DNA of 15,480 nt, taken from assembly GCA_013314795.1 (NCBI GenBank), contig JABUEZ010000014.1:1-15480 (forward strand), in the 5' to 3' direction. A model generated the notes under the pieces. It was not told the origin of the DNA, searched no databases, and saw only the letters and a program-made list of their open reading frames with translations. The position numbers and the translations under genes were made by a program. Positions 8,300 to 14,939 of the stretch are shown one piece after another. This DNA comes from Candidatus Profundicultor aquiphilus. GTDB taxonomy: Bacteria > Atribacterota > Atribacteria > Atribacterales > Caldatribacteriaceae. The stretch's first letter is position 1. Every line of letters starts with the position of its first letter.

Positions 8300-8497
8300 C
8301 TATGCATAAGGAAGAAGAGCTGAAATTCTCTTCTCTTCCGCAGAATGCATAATTACTGTGTGACGTAATCTCCTTTTTCGATCTTTCTTTTTCGAAGAAA
8401 GGAGATGACTCTTCCCTGCCTGGGCCCTTTTTATTTTACCTGAACCGGTAACCTTAAAGCGCTTTGCAACTCCCCGATGAGTTTTCATCTTTGGCAT
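8300..8497 (-). CDS. rpmI: 50S ribosomal protein L35
   Basis: 65-residue basic protein of the large ribosomal subunit. It opens with the diagnostic MPKMKTHRGVAKRFKVTGSG and continues with the KAGKSHLL-type core (AQAGKSHLLSSKKKDRKRRL). The frame extends two codons further to a TTG at 8503, but the ATG at 8497 gives the universal MPKMKTHRG start. That ATG also has a strong GGGAGG Shine-Dalgarno eight bases upstream, partly overlapping the infC stop codon. It sits between infC (13-base gap) and rplT (17-base gap), the standard operon order in bacteria. Confidence 0.97.
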   Translation of the reverse strand: MPKMKTHRGVAKRFKVTGSGKIKRAQAGKSHLLSSKKKDRKRRLRHTVIMHSAEEKRISALLPYA

Positions 8498-8510
8498 CGG
8501 CAATTCCTCC

Positions 8511-9020
8511 CTATTTCTTGGGTGCCAGGGTGATCGTTAAACTGGACCCCTCGCTCTTTATATCCTGTTCCACTTTACTCATTTCCTTGAGATCTTCGAT
8601 GATACGATTTAAAAGATCCCTTCCTCTATCTTTAAAAGCTTCCTCACGTCCCCGAAACCTGACGATGACCTTGACCCGATCACCATCGTTCAAAAAGCGC
8701 AGCGCATTCTTAATTTTAACCTGATAATCGTGCTCATCAATTTTTGGTCGAATATTTAACTCTTTTAACTCCGAAATTTTCTGTTTTTTGCGGGAAAGTT
8801 TTGCCTTTTTCTCCTTTTCGTAACGGAATTTCCCATAATCCATAATCTTGCAGACTGGAGGATTCGCATCCGGACCAACCTCGACCAAATCAAGACCCAA
8901 TTCCTCAGCCATTTGCAAGGCTTTCTTAAGCGGAACAATCCCAATTTGATTTCCTTCAGGAGAAATCAACCGTACTTCCCGCGCTCCGATCTGATGGTTA
9001 ACGCGGTATTTTACCTCGAT
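8511..9020 (-). CDS. infC: Translation initiation factor IF-3 with a probable ATC (or ATA) start codon
   Basis: IF3 binds the 30S subunit, keeps it apart from 50S and proofreads the start codon and initiator tRNA. The body is typical: AREVRLISPEGNQIGIVPL (N-domain), DLVEVGPDANPPVCKIMDYG and a basic linker. The C-domain follows, with ELNIRPKIDEHDYQVKIKNA and GDRVKVIVRFRGRE. A TTG at 8969 would begin the protein at LISPEG and remove the start of the N-domain. Yet the same frame continues upstream as YRVNHQIGAREVR, which is conserved IF3 sequence. That extension has no ATG, GTG or TTG before an in-frame TAG. The best start is ATC at 9020, eight bases after TAAGGGGG; ATA at 9026 is the alternative. 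A rare start (AUU) is well known for E. coli infC, where it lets IF3 repress its own synthesis. Predicted length is 169 residues (171 from ATA), normal for IF3. The identity is certain; the exact start is inferred. Confidence 0.94.
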   Translation of the reverse strand: MEVKYRVNHQIGAREVRLISPEGNQIGIVPLKKALQMAEELGLDLVEVGPDANPPVCKIMDYGKFRYEKEKKAKLSRKKQKISELKELNIRPKIDEHDYQVKIKNALRFLNDGDRVKVIVRFRGREEAFKDRGRDLLNRIIEDLKEMSKVEQDIKSEGSSLTITLAPKK

Positions 9021-9028
9021 CTGTATCG

Positions 9029-9036
9029 CCCCCTTA
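9029..9036 (-). promoter_or_regulatory. Ribosome binding site of infC
   Basis: TAAGGGGG on the minus strand differs by one base from the ideal TAAGGAGG. It lies 8 bases before ATC (9020) but only 2 bases before ATA (9026). The spacing favours ATC as the initiation codon. No suitable ATG, GTG or TTG is in range. Confidence 0.6.
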
Positions 9037-9038
9037 TT

Positions 9039-9054
9039 CTACCGTAGACGGTAG
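9039..9054 (-). promoter_or_regulatory. Hairpin in the infC leader
   Basis: A perfect 6-bp stem, CTACCG paired with CGGTAG around a TCTA tetraloop, stands two bases upstream of the infC ribosome site. T residues precede rather than follow it on the minus strand, so it is not an intrinsic terminator for the transporter operon. It could form the 5' end of the infC mRNA (stabiliser or translational operator). That role is inference. Confidence 0.5.
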
Positions 9055-9057
9055 AAA

Positions 9058-9087
9058 AAAATACCATATTCGTTCACTTTTCGTCAA
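9058..9087 (-). promoter_or_regulatory. Possible sigma-70 type promoter for the infC operon
   Basis: On the minus strand TTGACG (9087-9082) matches five of six bases of the -35 consensus and overlaps the stop codon of the last transporter gene. A weak -10, TATTTT (9063-9058, four of six), follows after 18 bases. Transcription would start near the leader hairpin. The location makes sense because function changes from transport to translation here. The weak -10 keeps this tentative. Confidence 0.35.
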
Positions 9088-10097
9088 CACTCCACACCGA
9101 CTTCCTTCGTTCTTTTCAACCCGAGACTCCCAGGAAAGTGGCAGGCAACCCAGCGCCCTTCCTGAATTTCCCGAAGGGATGGTTCTACCTCGCGGCAAAT
9201 GTCCTGAACAACCGGACAGCGAGGGTGAAAACGGCACCCTGAAGGGGGATTAATGGGACTGGGAACATCCCCTTTCAAGATAATCCGATCCACCTTATAA
9301 TCCGGATCAGGAACAGGAACTGCAGAAACAAGCGCCACCGTATAGGGATGTAAAGGCCGGGAAAAAAGATCTTTTTTCCCGGCGATTTCCACAATCTTCC
9401 CCAGATACATCACCAGTACCCGGTCGCAAATTTGCTTGACTACCGCCAGATCGTGAGAGATAAAAAGATAAGTCAGGTTGTACTCTTCTTTCAACTCACT
9501 CATCAGGTTAAGAATTTGCGAACGAATAGAAACATCGAGCGAAGAAACAGCTTCGTCAGCAATAATAAGACGAGGACAAAGGGCAATGGCCCGAGCAATG
9601 CCGATTCGCTGCCTTTGCCCCCCGGAAAACTCATGAGGATATCTTCGAGCGTAATTTCCTGAAAGACCCACCCTTTCCAGAATTTCCTGAACCTTCGATG
9701 ACCTCTCCCGAGGCGAGTACATACCGTGAACGGCCATTCCTTCCTCAATGATGGCACCAATACTCATCCGGGGGTTAAGCGAACTAAAAGGATCCTGAAA
9801 AATCATCTGCATATCTTTCCGGATGGGTCGAAGACGAGCAAATGGCAGACCAGAGATTTCCTGTCCATTAAAGAAAATCTTTCCCTCAGTTGGCTCATAA
9901 AGGCGCAGGATCGTCATGCCCAGGGTACTTTTGCCACACCCGGATTCTCCTACAATTCCTAAGCTTTCACCGCCCAAAACCTCAAAGCTTACCCCATCCA
10001 CAGCTTTGACCCAGGCGATCACCTTTCTGAACACTCCTGCCCGGATGGGAAAATACTTCTTGAGATTTTCAACCTTAAGAATCACTGCGCTCGACAT
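9084..10097 (-). CDS. dppF: Oligopeptide/dipeptide ABC transporter ATP-binding protein (DppF/OppF type)
   Basis: Second ATPase (337 residues) of the importer, hydrolysing ATP at the cytoplasmic face to drive uptake. Motifs: Walker A GESGCGKS (50-57), Q-loop IFQDPFSSLNPR (99-110), signature FSGGQRQR (157-164), Walker B LIIADE (177-182) and switch H215. The C-terminal oligopeptide-transporter extension has Cys at 288, 294, 301 and 319 in the C-x5-C-x6-C...C pattern. In some OppD/DppD proteins this pattern binds an iron-sulfur cluster. The ATG at 10097 overlaps the end of the preceding ATPase gene by 16 bases, so translation is probably coupled; a GTG four codons in is a minor alternative. It is the last gene of the transporter operon. 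The D/F assignment follows gene order and the ...ADEAVSSLD form of Walker B, typical of DppF/OppF. Confidence 0.94.
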   Translation of the reverse strand: MSSAVILKVENLKKYFPIRAGVFRKVIAWVKAVDGVSFEVLGGESLGIVGESGCGKSTLGMTILRLYEPTEGKIFFNGQEISGLPFARLRPIRKDMQMIFQDPFSSLNPRMSIGAIIEEGMAVHGMYSPRERSSKVQEILERVGLSGNYARRYPHEFSGGQRQRIGIARAIALCPRLIIADEAVSSLDVSIRSQILNLMSELKEEYNLTYLFISHDLAVVKQICDRVLVMYLGKIVEIAGKKDLFSRPLHPYTVALVSAVPVPDPDYKVDRIILKGDVPSPINPPSGCRFHPRCPVVQDICREVEPSLREIQEGRWVACHFPGSLGLKRTKEVGVEC

Positions 10098-11098
10098 TCC
10101 TTCAAAACCTCAGCATTTGAGTCTCGAACCTTTTCCCAGTGGTGGCAATAAACGGCATGCGTATTACTAAGCGATGTTCTGGGAGGTTCCTGGACACACT
10201 CTCCGGTCTCAAAGTTACATCTTCCTCGAAAACGACAACCCACGGGAAACGAAGACGGCTCCGGAACCACTCCAGGAATCGTGTCAAGCTTTTTTCTTTC
10301 CACATCCAGACGGGGAATAGACCTCAGGAGGCCCACCGTATAGGGATGAAAAGGATTTTTAAAAATTTCAAAACGGTTTCCCTCTTCAACAACTTTTCCG
10401 GCATACATTACCACCACTCTCTCGGCCATATCAGCCACAATACCAAGGTCATGAGTAATGAGAATCAACGCCATACCGAGCTTTTTCTGCAATTCTCGAA
10501 TAAGTTCCAGAATCTGTGCCTGAATCGTCACATCAAGCGAAGTGGTTGGTTCATCAGCAATTAAAAGCTGCGGACGGCAGGAAAGAGCCATGGCAATCAT
10601 GGCTCTCTGTTTCATGCCTCCAGAGAGTTCGTGGGGGTATTCGTTCAACCTCTTCTCCGGTTCAGGAATCCCCACCAGGCGAAGCATTTCCAAAGCCACT
10701 TCTTTTGCTCTCGAGGGAGAAAGCTTCTGGTGCAGCATAATTGCTTCAAGAATTTGCTCCCCTATGGTGTATACTGGATTCAAAGCTGAAGCGGGCTCCT
10801 GAAAAATCATGGCAATATCCTTCCCCCGAATCTCTCTCATTCTCGATTCAGGCAGGAGCAAGAGGTTCTGGCCGTCAAAAATAACCTCTCCCCCGGTGAT
10901 TTTCCCTTTCGAATCAACCAGTCGCAAAATAGCCATCGAAGTGACACTCTTCCCACAACCGGATTCACCGACCAGAGCGAGAGTCTCACCTTTCCCCACA
11001 CTGAAACTCACGCCATCTACGGCCTTCAACTCTCGTTTTTCATCACTGTAGAAATAAACCCGTAGGTCTCTCACCTCAAGCAAATTCTTCTGCAACAC
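10082..11098 (-). CDS. dppD: Oligopeptide/dipeptide ABC transporter ATP-binding protein (DppD/OppD type)
   Basis: First ATPase (338 residues) of the importer, pairing with the F subunit. Motifs: Walker A GESGCGKS (44-51), Q-loop IFQEPASALNPVY (99-111), signature LSGGMKQR (158-165), Walker B LLIADE (178-183), D-loop SLD and switch H216. The C-terminal extension holds Cys 288, 294, 301 and 318. The frame is open to an ATG at 11158, but that reaches into the permease gene and adds 20 unrelated residues. The GTG at 11098 has GGAGG seven bases upstream and gives the familiar LLEVRDLRVYF N-terminus. It lies 13 bases after dppC and overlaps dppF by 16 bases. Confidence 0.94.
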   Translation of the reverse strand: MLQKNLLEVRDLRVYFYSDEKRELKAVDGVSFSVGKGETLALVGESGCGKSVTSMAILRLVDSKGKITGGEVIFDGQNLLLLPESRMREIRGKDIAMIFQEPASALNPVYTIGEQILEAIMLHQKLSPSRAKEVALEMLRLVGIPEPEKRLNEYPHELSGGMKQRAMIAMALSCRPQLLIADEPTTSLDVTIQAQILELIRELQKKLGMALILITHDLGIVADMAERVVVMYAGKVVEEGNRFEIFKNPFHPYTVGLLRSIPRLDVERKKLDTIPGVVPEPSSFPVGCRFRGRCNFETGECVQEPPRTSLSNTHAVYCHHWEKVRDSNAEVLKECRAQ

Positions 11099-11111
11099 TC
11101 TCTCTCCTCCA

Positions 11112-11993
11112 CTACATCCTGAGCCGGGGATCAAAAACATCACGTAAGGCATCCCCAACCAGATTCCAGGCTAAAACAAATAAAACCATCGCCACCCCCG
11201 GGAAAACCGTCATATACCAGTAGCGCAACGCCTCTCCCTGACTTCCCATCATCCAGTTTCGAGCATAATTCAGAAGCGCCCCCCAGTCGGCATATCCCTG
11301 TGGTGCCCCGATACCCAAGAAGCTCAGCGCTGCTGCGGTGATCACCAGAGACCCCATGCGCATCGATGCCTGGATGAGAACCGGAAAAATACTGTTGGGC
11401 AAGACGTGACGGAGAATAATCATAAAATCGCTGACACCGAGTGCCCTTGCCGCCATGACGAATTGTTCCTCTTTGACCTGAAGAATATTACCTCGTACAA
11501 GACGAGCGGAGTACATCCAGCTAAACACGATAAGGGCGATGATTACCTTGTCAAGGCCGGCTCCCAAGATGGTCGCCAGGACTATGGCAGCAACCAGAAA
11601 AGGAATGGCCATAAAAATATCGGTAATACGCATCAGGATTTCGTCAACCAGTTTACCAAAATACCCCGCTATAGAACCCACCGCAAGACCTATCAACGTC
11701 GAAACCACCGTGACAATAATGCCAATGCGGAAAGCGGTCCGGGTTCCCCAGACCACTCCATAAAAAATGTCCCTTTTCCCCGCCACCCCAAAAGGATGTT
11801 CCGGGGAAGGAGGAAGAGGATTCGAGCTCCAGGTCACGATGGGCATCATATAGGGGTCTCTGGCGGATTTCGGCGGAGCGATATAGGGCGCCCCCACTGC
11901 CACGATAAAGAAAAAAACCAGCAATACAAAACCCAAACAGGCAGAAAAGTTGGAAAAAAACTTCTTCAACAGGCGTCTTGTTTCCCTTTTCAC
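11112..11993 (-). CDS. dppC: Peptide-type ABC transporter permease, DppC/OppC type
   Basis: Inner-membrane permease (293 residues) that forms the channel with the B subunit. The N-terminal helix at about 17-34 is followed by an external stretch, then the core membrane domain. The cytoplasmic EAA loop that docks on the ATPases is visible at about 175-200 (EEQFVMAARALGVSDFMIIL). The end NLVGDALRDVFDPRLR is classic for this family. The common HPFGTDxxGRD motif of OppC proteins is altered to HPFGVAGKRD (66-75). The start is GTG, directly abutting the TAG stop of dppB with no gap, consistent with strict co-translation. A GAGG purine run lies about nine bases upstream. A 388-codon open frame on the opposite strand here and in dppB is a shadow. 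Confidence 0.94.
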   Translation of the reverse strand: MKRETRRLLKKFFSNFSACLGFVLLVFFFIVAVGAPYIAPPKSARDPYMMPIVTWSSNPLPPSPEHPFGVAGKRDIFYGVVWGTRTAFRIGIIVTVVSTLIGLAVGSIAGYFGKLVDEILMRITDIFMAIPFLVAAIVLATILGAGLDKVIIALIVFSWMYSARLVRGNILQVKEEQFVMAARALGVSDFMIILRHVLPNSIFPVLIQASMRMGSLVITAAALSFLGIGAPQGYADWGALLNYARNWMMGSQGEALRYWYMTVFPGVAMVLFVLAWNLVGDALRDVFDPRLRM

Positions 11994-13025
11994 CTACTCC
12001 AACCTCACTCTGGGGTCAATGAAGGCGTAGGAGACATCGACACAGAGATTCCCCAAAATCAAAATGAGTCCAAAGAACAAGGTTCCCCCCATGATAGAAG
12101 CATAATCCAGTTGCTGTGCTGCCAGAGCCATGAAACTGCCAAGACCCGTTCGGTTGAAAATCGTTTCCACAATCACTGTACCGGCCAGAAGACCCACTAC
12201 GGTCTGACCACTGACCGTGGCCACAGGAATCAAAGCATTCCTCCGAGCGTGTTTATTAATCACTACCTTTTCGCTCAGACCCTTTGCCCTTGCAGTACGA
12301 ACATAATCCCTCTGCAGAACTTCCAGCATCGAAGAACGCGTAATCCGGAGAATAAAAGCAAGTTCCACATAGGTAAGAGTAAAAATCGGTCCCAGAAGGT
12401 GGCGCAAAGCATCCCAGAAAATGTCCAGCCGCCCATTCAAGAGCGCATCGAATGTGAGCATTCCGGTAATATGTCGAAAAACTGGAGATTTGACCACCGT
12501 TTCTGCCCATATACTCAGGTTGCCGGGAGGAAACCACCCCAAGGCACTGTAAAAAACCATGAGAACCATTAACCCAAAGACAAAGTCGGGAAATGACCAT
12601 CCCACCACAGCAAAGATCCGCAAAGCGTGATCGACAACCCTGTTGTGGTGCAGGGCAGAAATCACCCCCAGGGAAATTCCCAGAAAAATTATGGGGATTA
12701 CTGAAAAAATGGTCAGCTCCAGTGTATAGGGAAATCGCTCCAGAATAACCTCAAAGACCGGTCCTTTGCCCACGTAGGACCACCCCAGGTTTCCCCGAAA
12801 GACATTTTTCAACCATCTCAAATACTGGATAAAGATTGGGTCATCCAGACCATATTGACTGATTAATTTATCAACGTTTTCACCCTTTAATCGTTCGGGG
12901 TTGTTGATAAACGTCGCCAGACGCTGATAGGGACTCAAAAACCCTATCATTGTAAAAACAAGAAGCGACACACCGAATAAAGCCAGGGGCAAAAATAAAA
13001 GACGTCTCAAAATGTAGAAAACCAC
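11994..13025 (-). CDS. dppB: Peptide-type ABC transporter permease, DppB/OppB type
   Basis: Inner-membrane permease (343 residues) with about six helices. The N-terminus MVFYILRRLLFLPLALFGVS is typical of DppB, as is the periplasmic segment between helix 1 and the core (about 31-98). The EAA loop is at about 240-260 (DYVRTARAKGLSEKVVINKH), followed by ARRNALIPV. The end YAFIDPRVRLE is also characteristic. The start is GTG at 13025; a GGAGG lies 12 bases upstream, a long spacing, but the resulting N-terminus fits the family well. A 54-base gap holding a strong hairpin separates it from the binding-protein gene. The stop codon touches the dppC start codon. Confidence 0.94.
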   Translation of the reverse strand: MVFYILRRLLFLPLALFGVSLLVFTMIGFLSPYQRLATFINNPERLKGENVDKLISQYGLDDPIFIQYLRWLKNVFRGNLGWSYVGKGPVFEVILERFPYTLELTIFSVIPIIFLGISLGVISALHHNRVVDHALRIFAVVGWSFPDFVFGLMVLMVFYSALGWFPPGNLSIWAETVVKSPVFRHITGMLTFDALLNGRLDIFWDALRHLLGPIFTLTYVELAFILRITRSSMLEVLQRDYVRTARAKGLSEKVVINKHARRNALIPVATVSGQTVVGLLAGTVIVETIFNRTGLGSFMALAAQQLDYASIMGGTLFFGLILILGNLCVDVSYAFIDPRVRLE

Positions 13026-13044
13026 TCTGTTTTTAAACCTCCAG

Positions 13045-13070
13045 AGCGGGAGGAAAACTTTCCTCCCGCT
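13045..13070 (-). promoter_or_regulatory. Strong intercistronic hairpin between binding-protein and permease genes
   Basis: A perfect 12-bp stem (AGCGGGAGGAAA paired with TTTCCTCCCGCT, 2-base loop) occupies most of the 54-base gap. On the transcribed strand it is followed by CTGGAGG, the ribosome site of dppB, not by a T run, so it is not a textbook terminator. Placed like the stabilising hairpins downstream of other binding-protein genes (such as malE), it may protect the upstream mRNA and lower permease expression. The structure is seen directly; the role is inferred. Confidence 0.7.
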
Positions 13071-13079
13071 TTCAGTATT

Positions 13080-14921
13080 TTACTCTTCCTTCCAGATCGT
13101 ATCGTAATTGACCTCTCCCGGTCTCATGGGGTTCAAATACCATCCCTTAACCCAGGTGCGCATCGAGAAAATTTCCTCTGGTTGATAGAAAGGAATACCC
13201 AGAGCATTCTCATAAGCAATCTTTTGAATCTCCTCGTATTTCTTGGCTCTTTCCGCTGGATTCGTTTCAGCAATGGCGTCTTCGATTAACTTGTTGAGGT
13301 TTGCTTTGGCGAAATCAATGAAAGCCTGCCCCTGAGAACCACCATACACACCACCACTGTGGTAATAGGTAAAGATGAAATTGTGCGGGTCAGGGTAATC
13401 AGCCAGCCATCCGATGACAAAAGCAGGAAGCTGTCCCTGCTTATAGGCATCAAGGTAAGTTGGCCACTGCACGCCCTGGACTTCAATCTTAAATTTGGGG
13501 TTCAGCGACTCGATGTTCTCTTTGAGCATTTCACAGGCGGTTTGTCGAGCTTCATTCCCGGTATTGTAGAGCAAAGTCAGTTTAAATCCTTTCTCCCAAA
13601 CCTGCCCTCCCCAGGCCTGCTGGAATTCTTCCTTGGCCTTCTCCAGGTCAAAGGGGTACATGGGAAGATTCTCATTATAACCCAAAAGTCCCCTTGGAAC
13701 GACCGAAGGAACACGGTGACCAAAACCTTTTAAAACTTCCTGGATGAAGGTATCGTAATCAAAAGCATAGCAGAATGCCTTTCTCACATGAACGTCGCTG
13801 AAGAAATCGGGGGGAATTCCCTCACCGTCAAGCTGTCCACTCCCGAGGTACTTACTGTCTTTGCTCACCGTCCAGTTAAAGTGCATGGTGGTAACCGTGA
13901 TTCGAGACCCTTTTTCAACCTTAACCCCGGGTAATTCCTTGACCTGGTCATAGTATTGGGTGGGTGTGTAAATCTGATCGGCATCACCCGTCTCAAGCAT
14001 GGCCCGACGGGTACTCCATTCATCAATTCCCCAGATAATCACCTTGGCTAACTTTGGTTTTTCTCCCCAGTACTCTTCGTTCCGGACCAGGGTTACCTTC
14101 TGCTGCGCCCGATCCCATTCCACAAACTTGAACGGACCGGTCCCAATCGCCTGCTGGTAAAGAGGGCTTTCCTCCTTCTTTAAGTTGTGATACTTCCACC
14201 AGTTTTCGGCCTTCCCGTCCCAGAGTCCCATAGAAATCGAGGTCTCTTTATCGAGAACGGCACTCCAGTTTGCATTCTGAGCGAGAATGCTCAGAAATGG
14301 AGCAAAGGGTCGTACCAGGCGAAAGACCACATTGTCCCCCTCAACCTCGATGGCCGGGTCAATATACTGGTTATAGAAATCAACCAGTTTCTGGGCGTAT
14401 TCTTCGTTTTTCAAACTCCCATCCTCATTGAACATATCCTGCCAGCTTACCCCCAACTTATCAGCCACAAAATCTTCCAGAGTCCCATAATTGAATAATG
14501 CTTCGATGAGCATCCACATTGGCCCGGCAGAGGGGTCAAAAAGGATCCCTCTCTCGAAACTGTACTCCACATCCTCGGGAGTGAGGTCATTGCCATTGTG
14601 GAACTTGACGCCTTTTCGAATGGGGAAAACATAGGTTTTGCCATCGTCCTTGACGAGACCATTTTCAGCCGAGGGTACTTCAAGGGCAAGGCGTGGCACA
14701 AACTCAGAAACACTTTCGCCCTTATACGCAATGAGGTTCTCATAAACAAAATTAATGATTTCTCCACTGGCCGTGTCATAGGCAAAATGAGGATCAAGCG
14801 TATCTGGCTCACTAATACTCAAATAGATATACGTGTCCGGATTCTTGATTTCGGCAAAAGCGACTCCTCCAATAGTAAAGAACAGAAAAACCACAACCAA
14901 ACACAGAGAAAATCTTTTCAC
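13080..14921 (-). CDS. Peptide-type ABC transporter substrate-binding protein (SBP family 5)
   Basis: Secreted binding protein (613 residues) that captures the substrate and delivers it to the DppBC-type permease. Signal peptide: MKR, a hydrophobic core (SLCLVVVFLFFTIGG) and an AFA cleavage site at about residue 23. No lipobox Cys follows, so it should be a soluble periplasmic protein, suggesting a diderm host. Family 5 signatures: LSISEPDTLDPHF, FPIRKGVKFHNGNDLTPEDV, GTGPFKFVEW, RNEEYWGEKPKL and VRKAFCYAFDYD. It is somewhat longer than the usual 500-550 residues. The frame opens at a GTG at 14930, but the GTG at 14921 has GGGAGGTG with proper spacing (about 6 bases) and gives a clean MKRFSL start. 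The substrate is unknown: relatives bind peptides, but in Thermotogota and other thermophiles similar proteins bind oligosaccharides. Confidence 0.94.
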   Translation of the reverse strand: MKRFSLCLVVVFLFFTIGGVAFAEIKNPDTYIYLSISEPDTLDPHFAYDTASGEIINFVYENLIAYKGESVSEFVPRLALEVPSAENGLVKDDGKTYVFPIRKGVKFHNGNDLTPEDVEYSFERGILFDPSAGPMWMLIEALFNYGTLEDFVADKLGVSWQDMFNEDGSLKNEEYAQKLVDFYNQYIDPAIEVEGDNVVFRLVRPFAPFLSILAQNANWSAVLDKETSISMGLWDGKAENWWKYHNLKKEESPLYQQAIGTGPFKFVEWDRAQQKVTLVRNEEYWGEKPKLAKVIIWGIDEWSTRRAMLETGDADQIYTPTQYYDQVKELPGVKVEKGSRITVTTMHFNWTVSKDSKYLGSGQLDGEGIPPDFFSDVHVRKAFCYAFDYDTFIQEVLKGFGHRVPSVVPRGLLGYNENLPMYPFDLEKAKEEFQQAWGGQVWEKGFKLTLLYNTGNEARQTACEMLKENIESLNPKFKIEVQGVQWPTYLDAYKQGQLPAFVIGWLADYPDPHNFIFTYYHSGGVYGGSQGQAFIDFAKANLNKLIEDAIAETNPAERAKKYEEIQKIAYENALGIPFYQPEEIFSMRTWVKGWYLNPMRPGEVNYDTIWKEE

Positions 14922-14939
14922 AATTCCCACCTCCCACCC

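Noticed and set aside
9039..9054. Hairpin as terminator of the transporter operon
   Set aside because: On the transcribed strand the T-run comes before the stem, and what follows is the infC ribosome site.
11099..11158. Upstream ATG start for dppD
   Set aside because: It would overlap the conserved dppC C-terminus and add residues unlike the family; the GTG at 11098 has a well-spaced GGAGG.
11406..12572. 388-codon open frame on the plus strand opposite dppC and dppB
   Set aside because: It is antisense to two well-supported permease genes, its translation is rich in His, Asn, Arg and Lys without domain-like patterns, and it is explained by the codon composition of the other strand.
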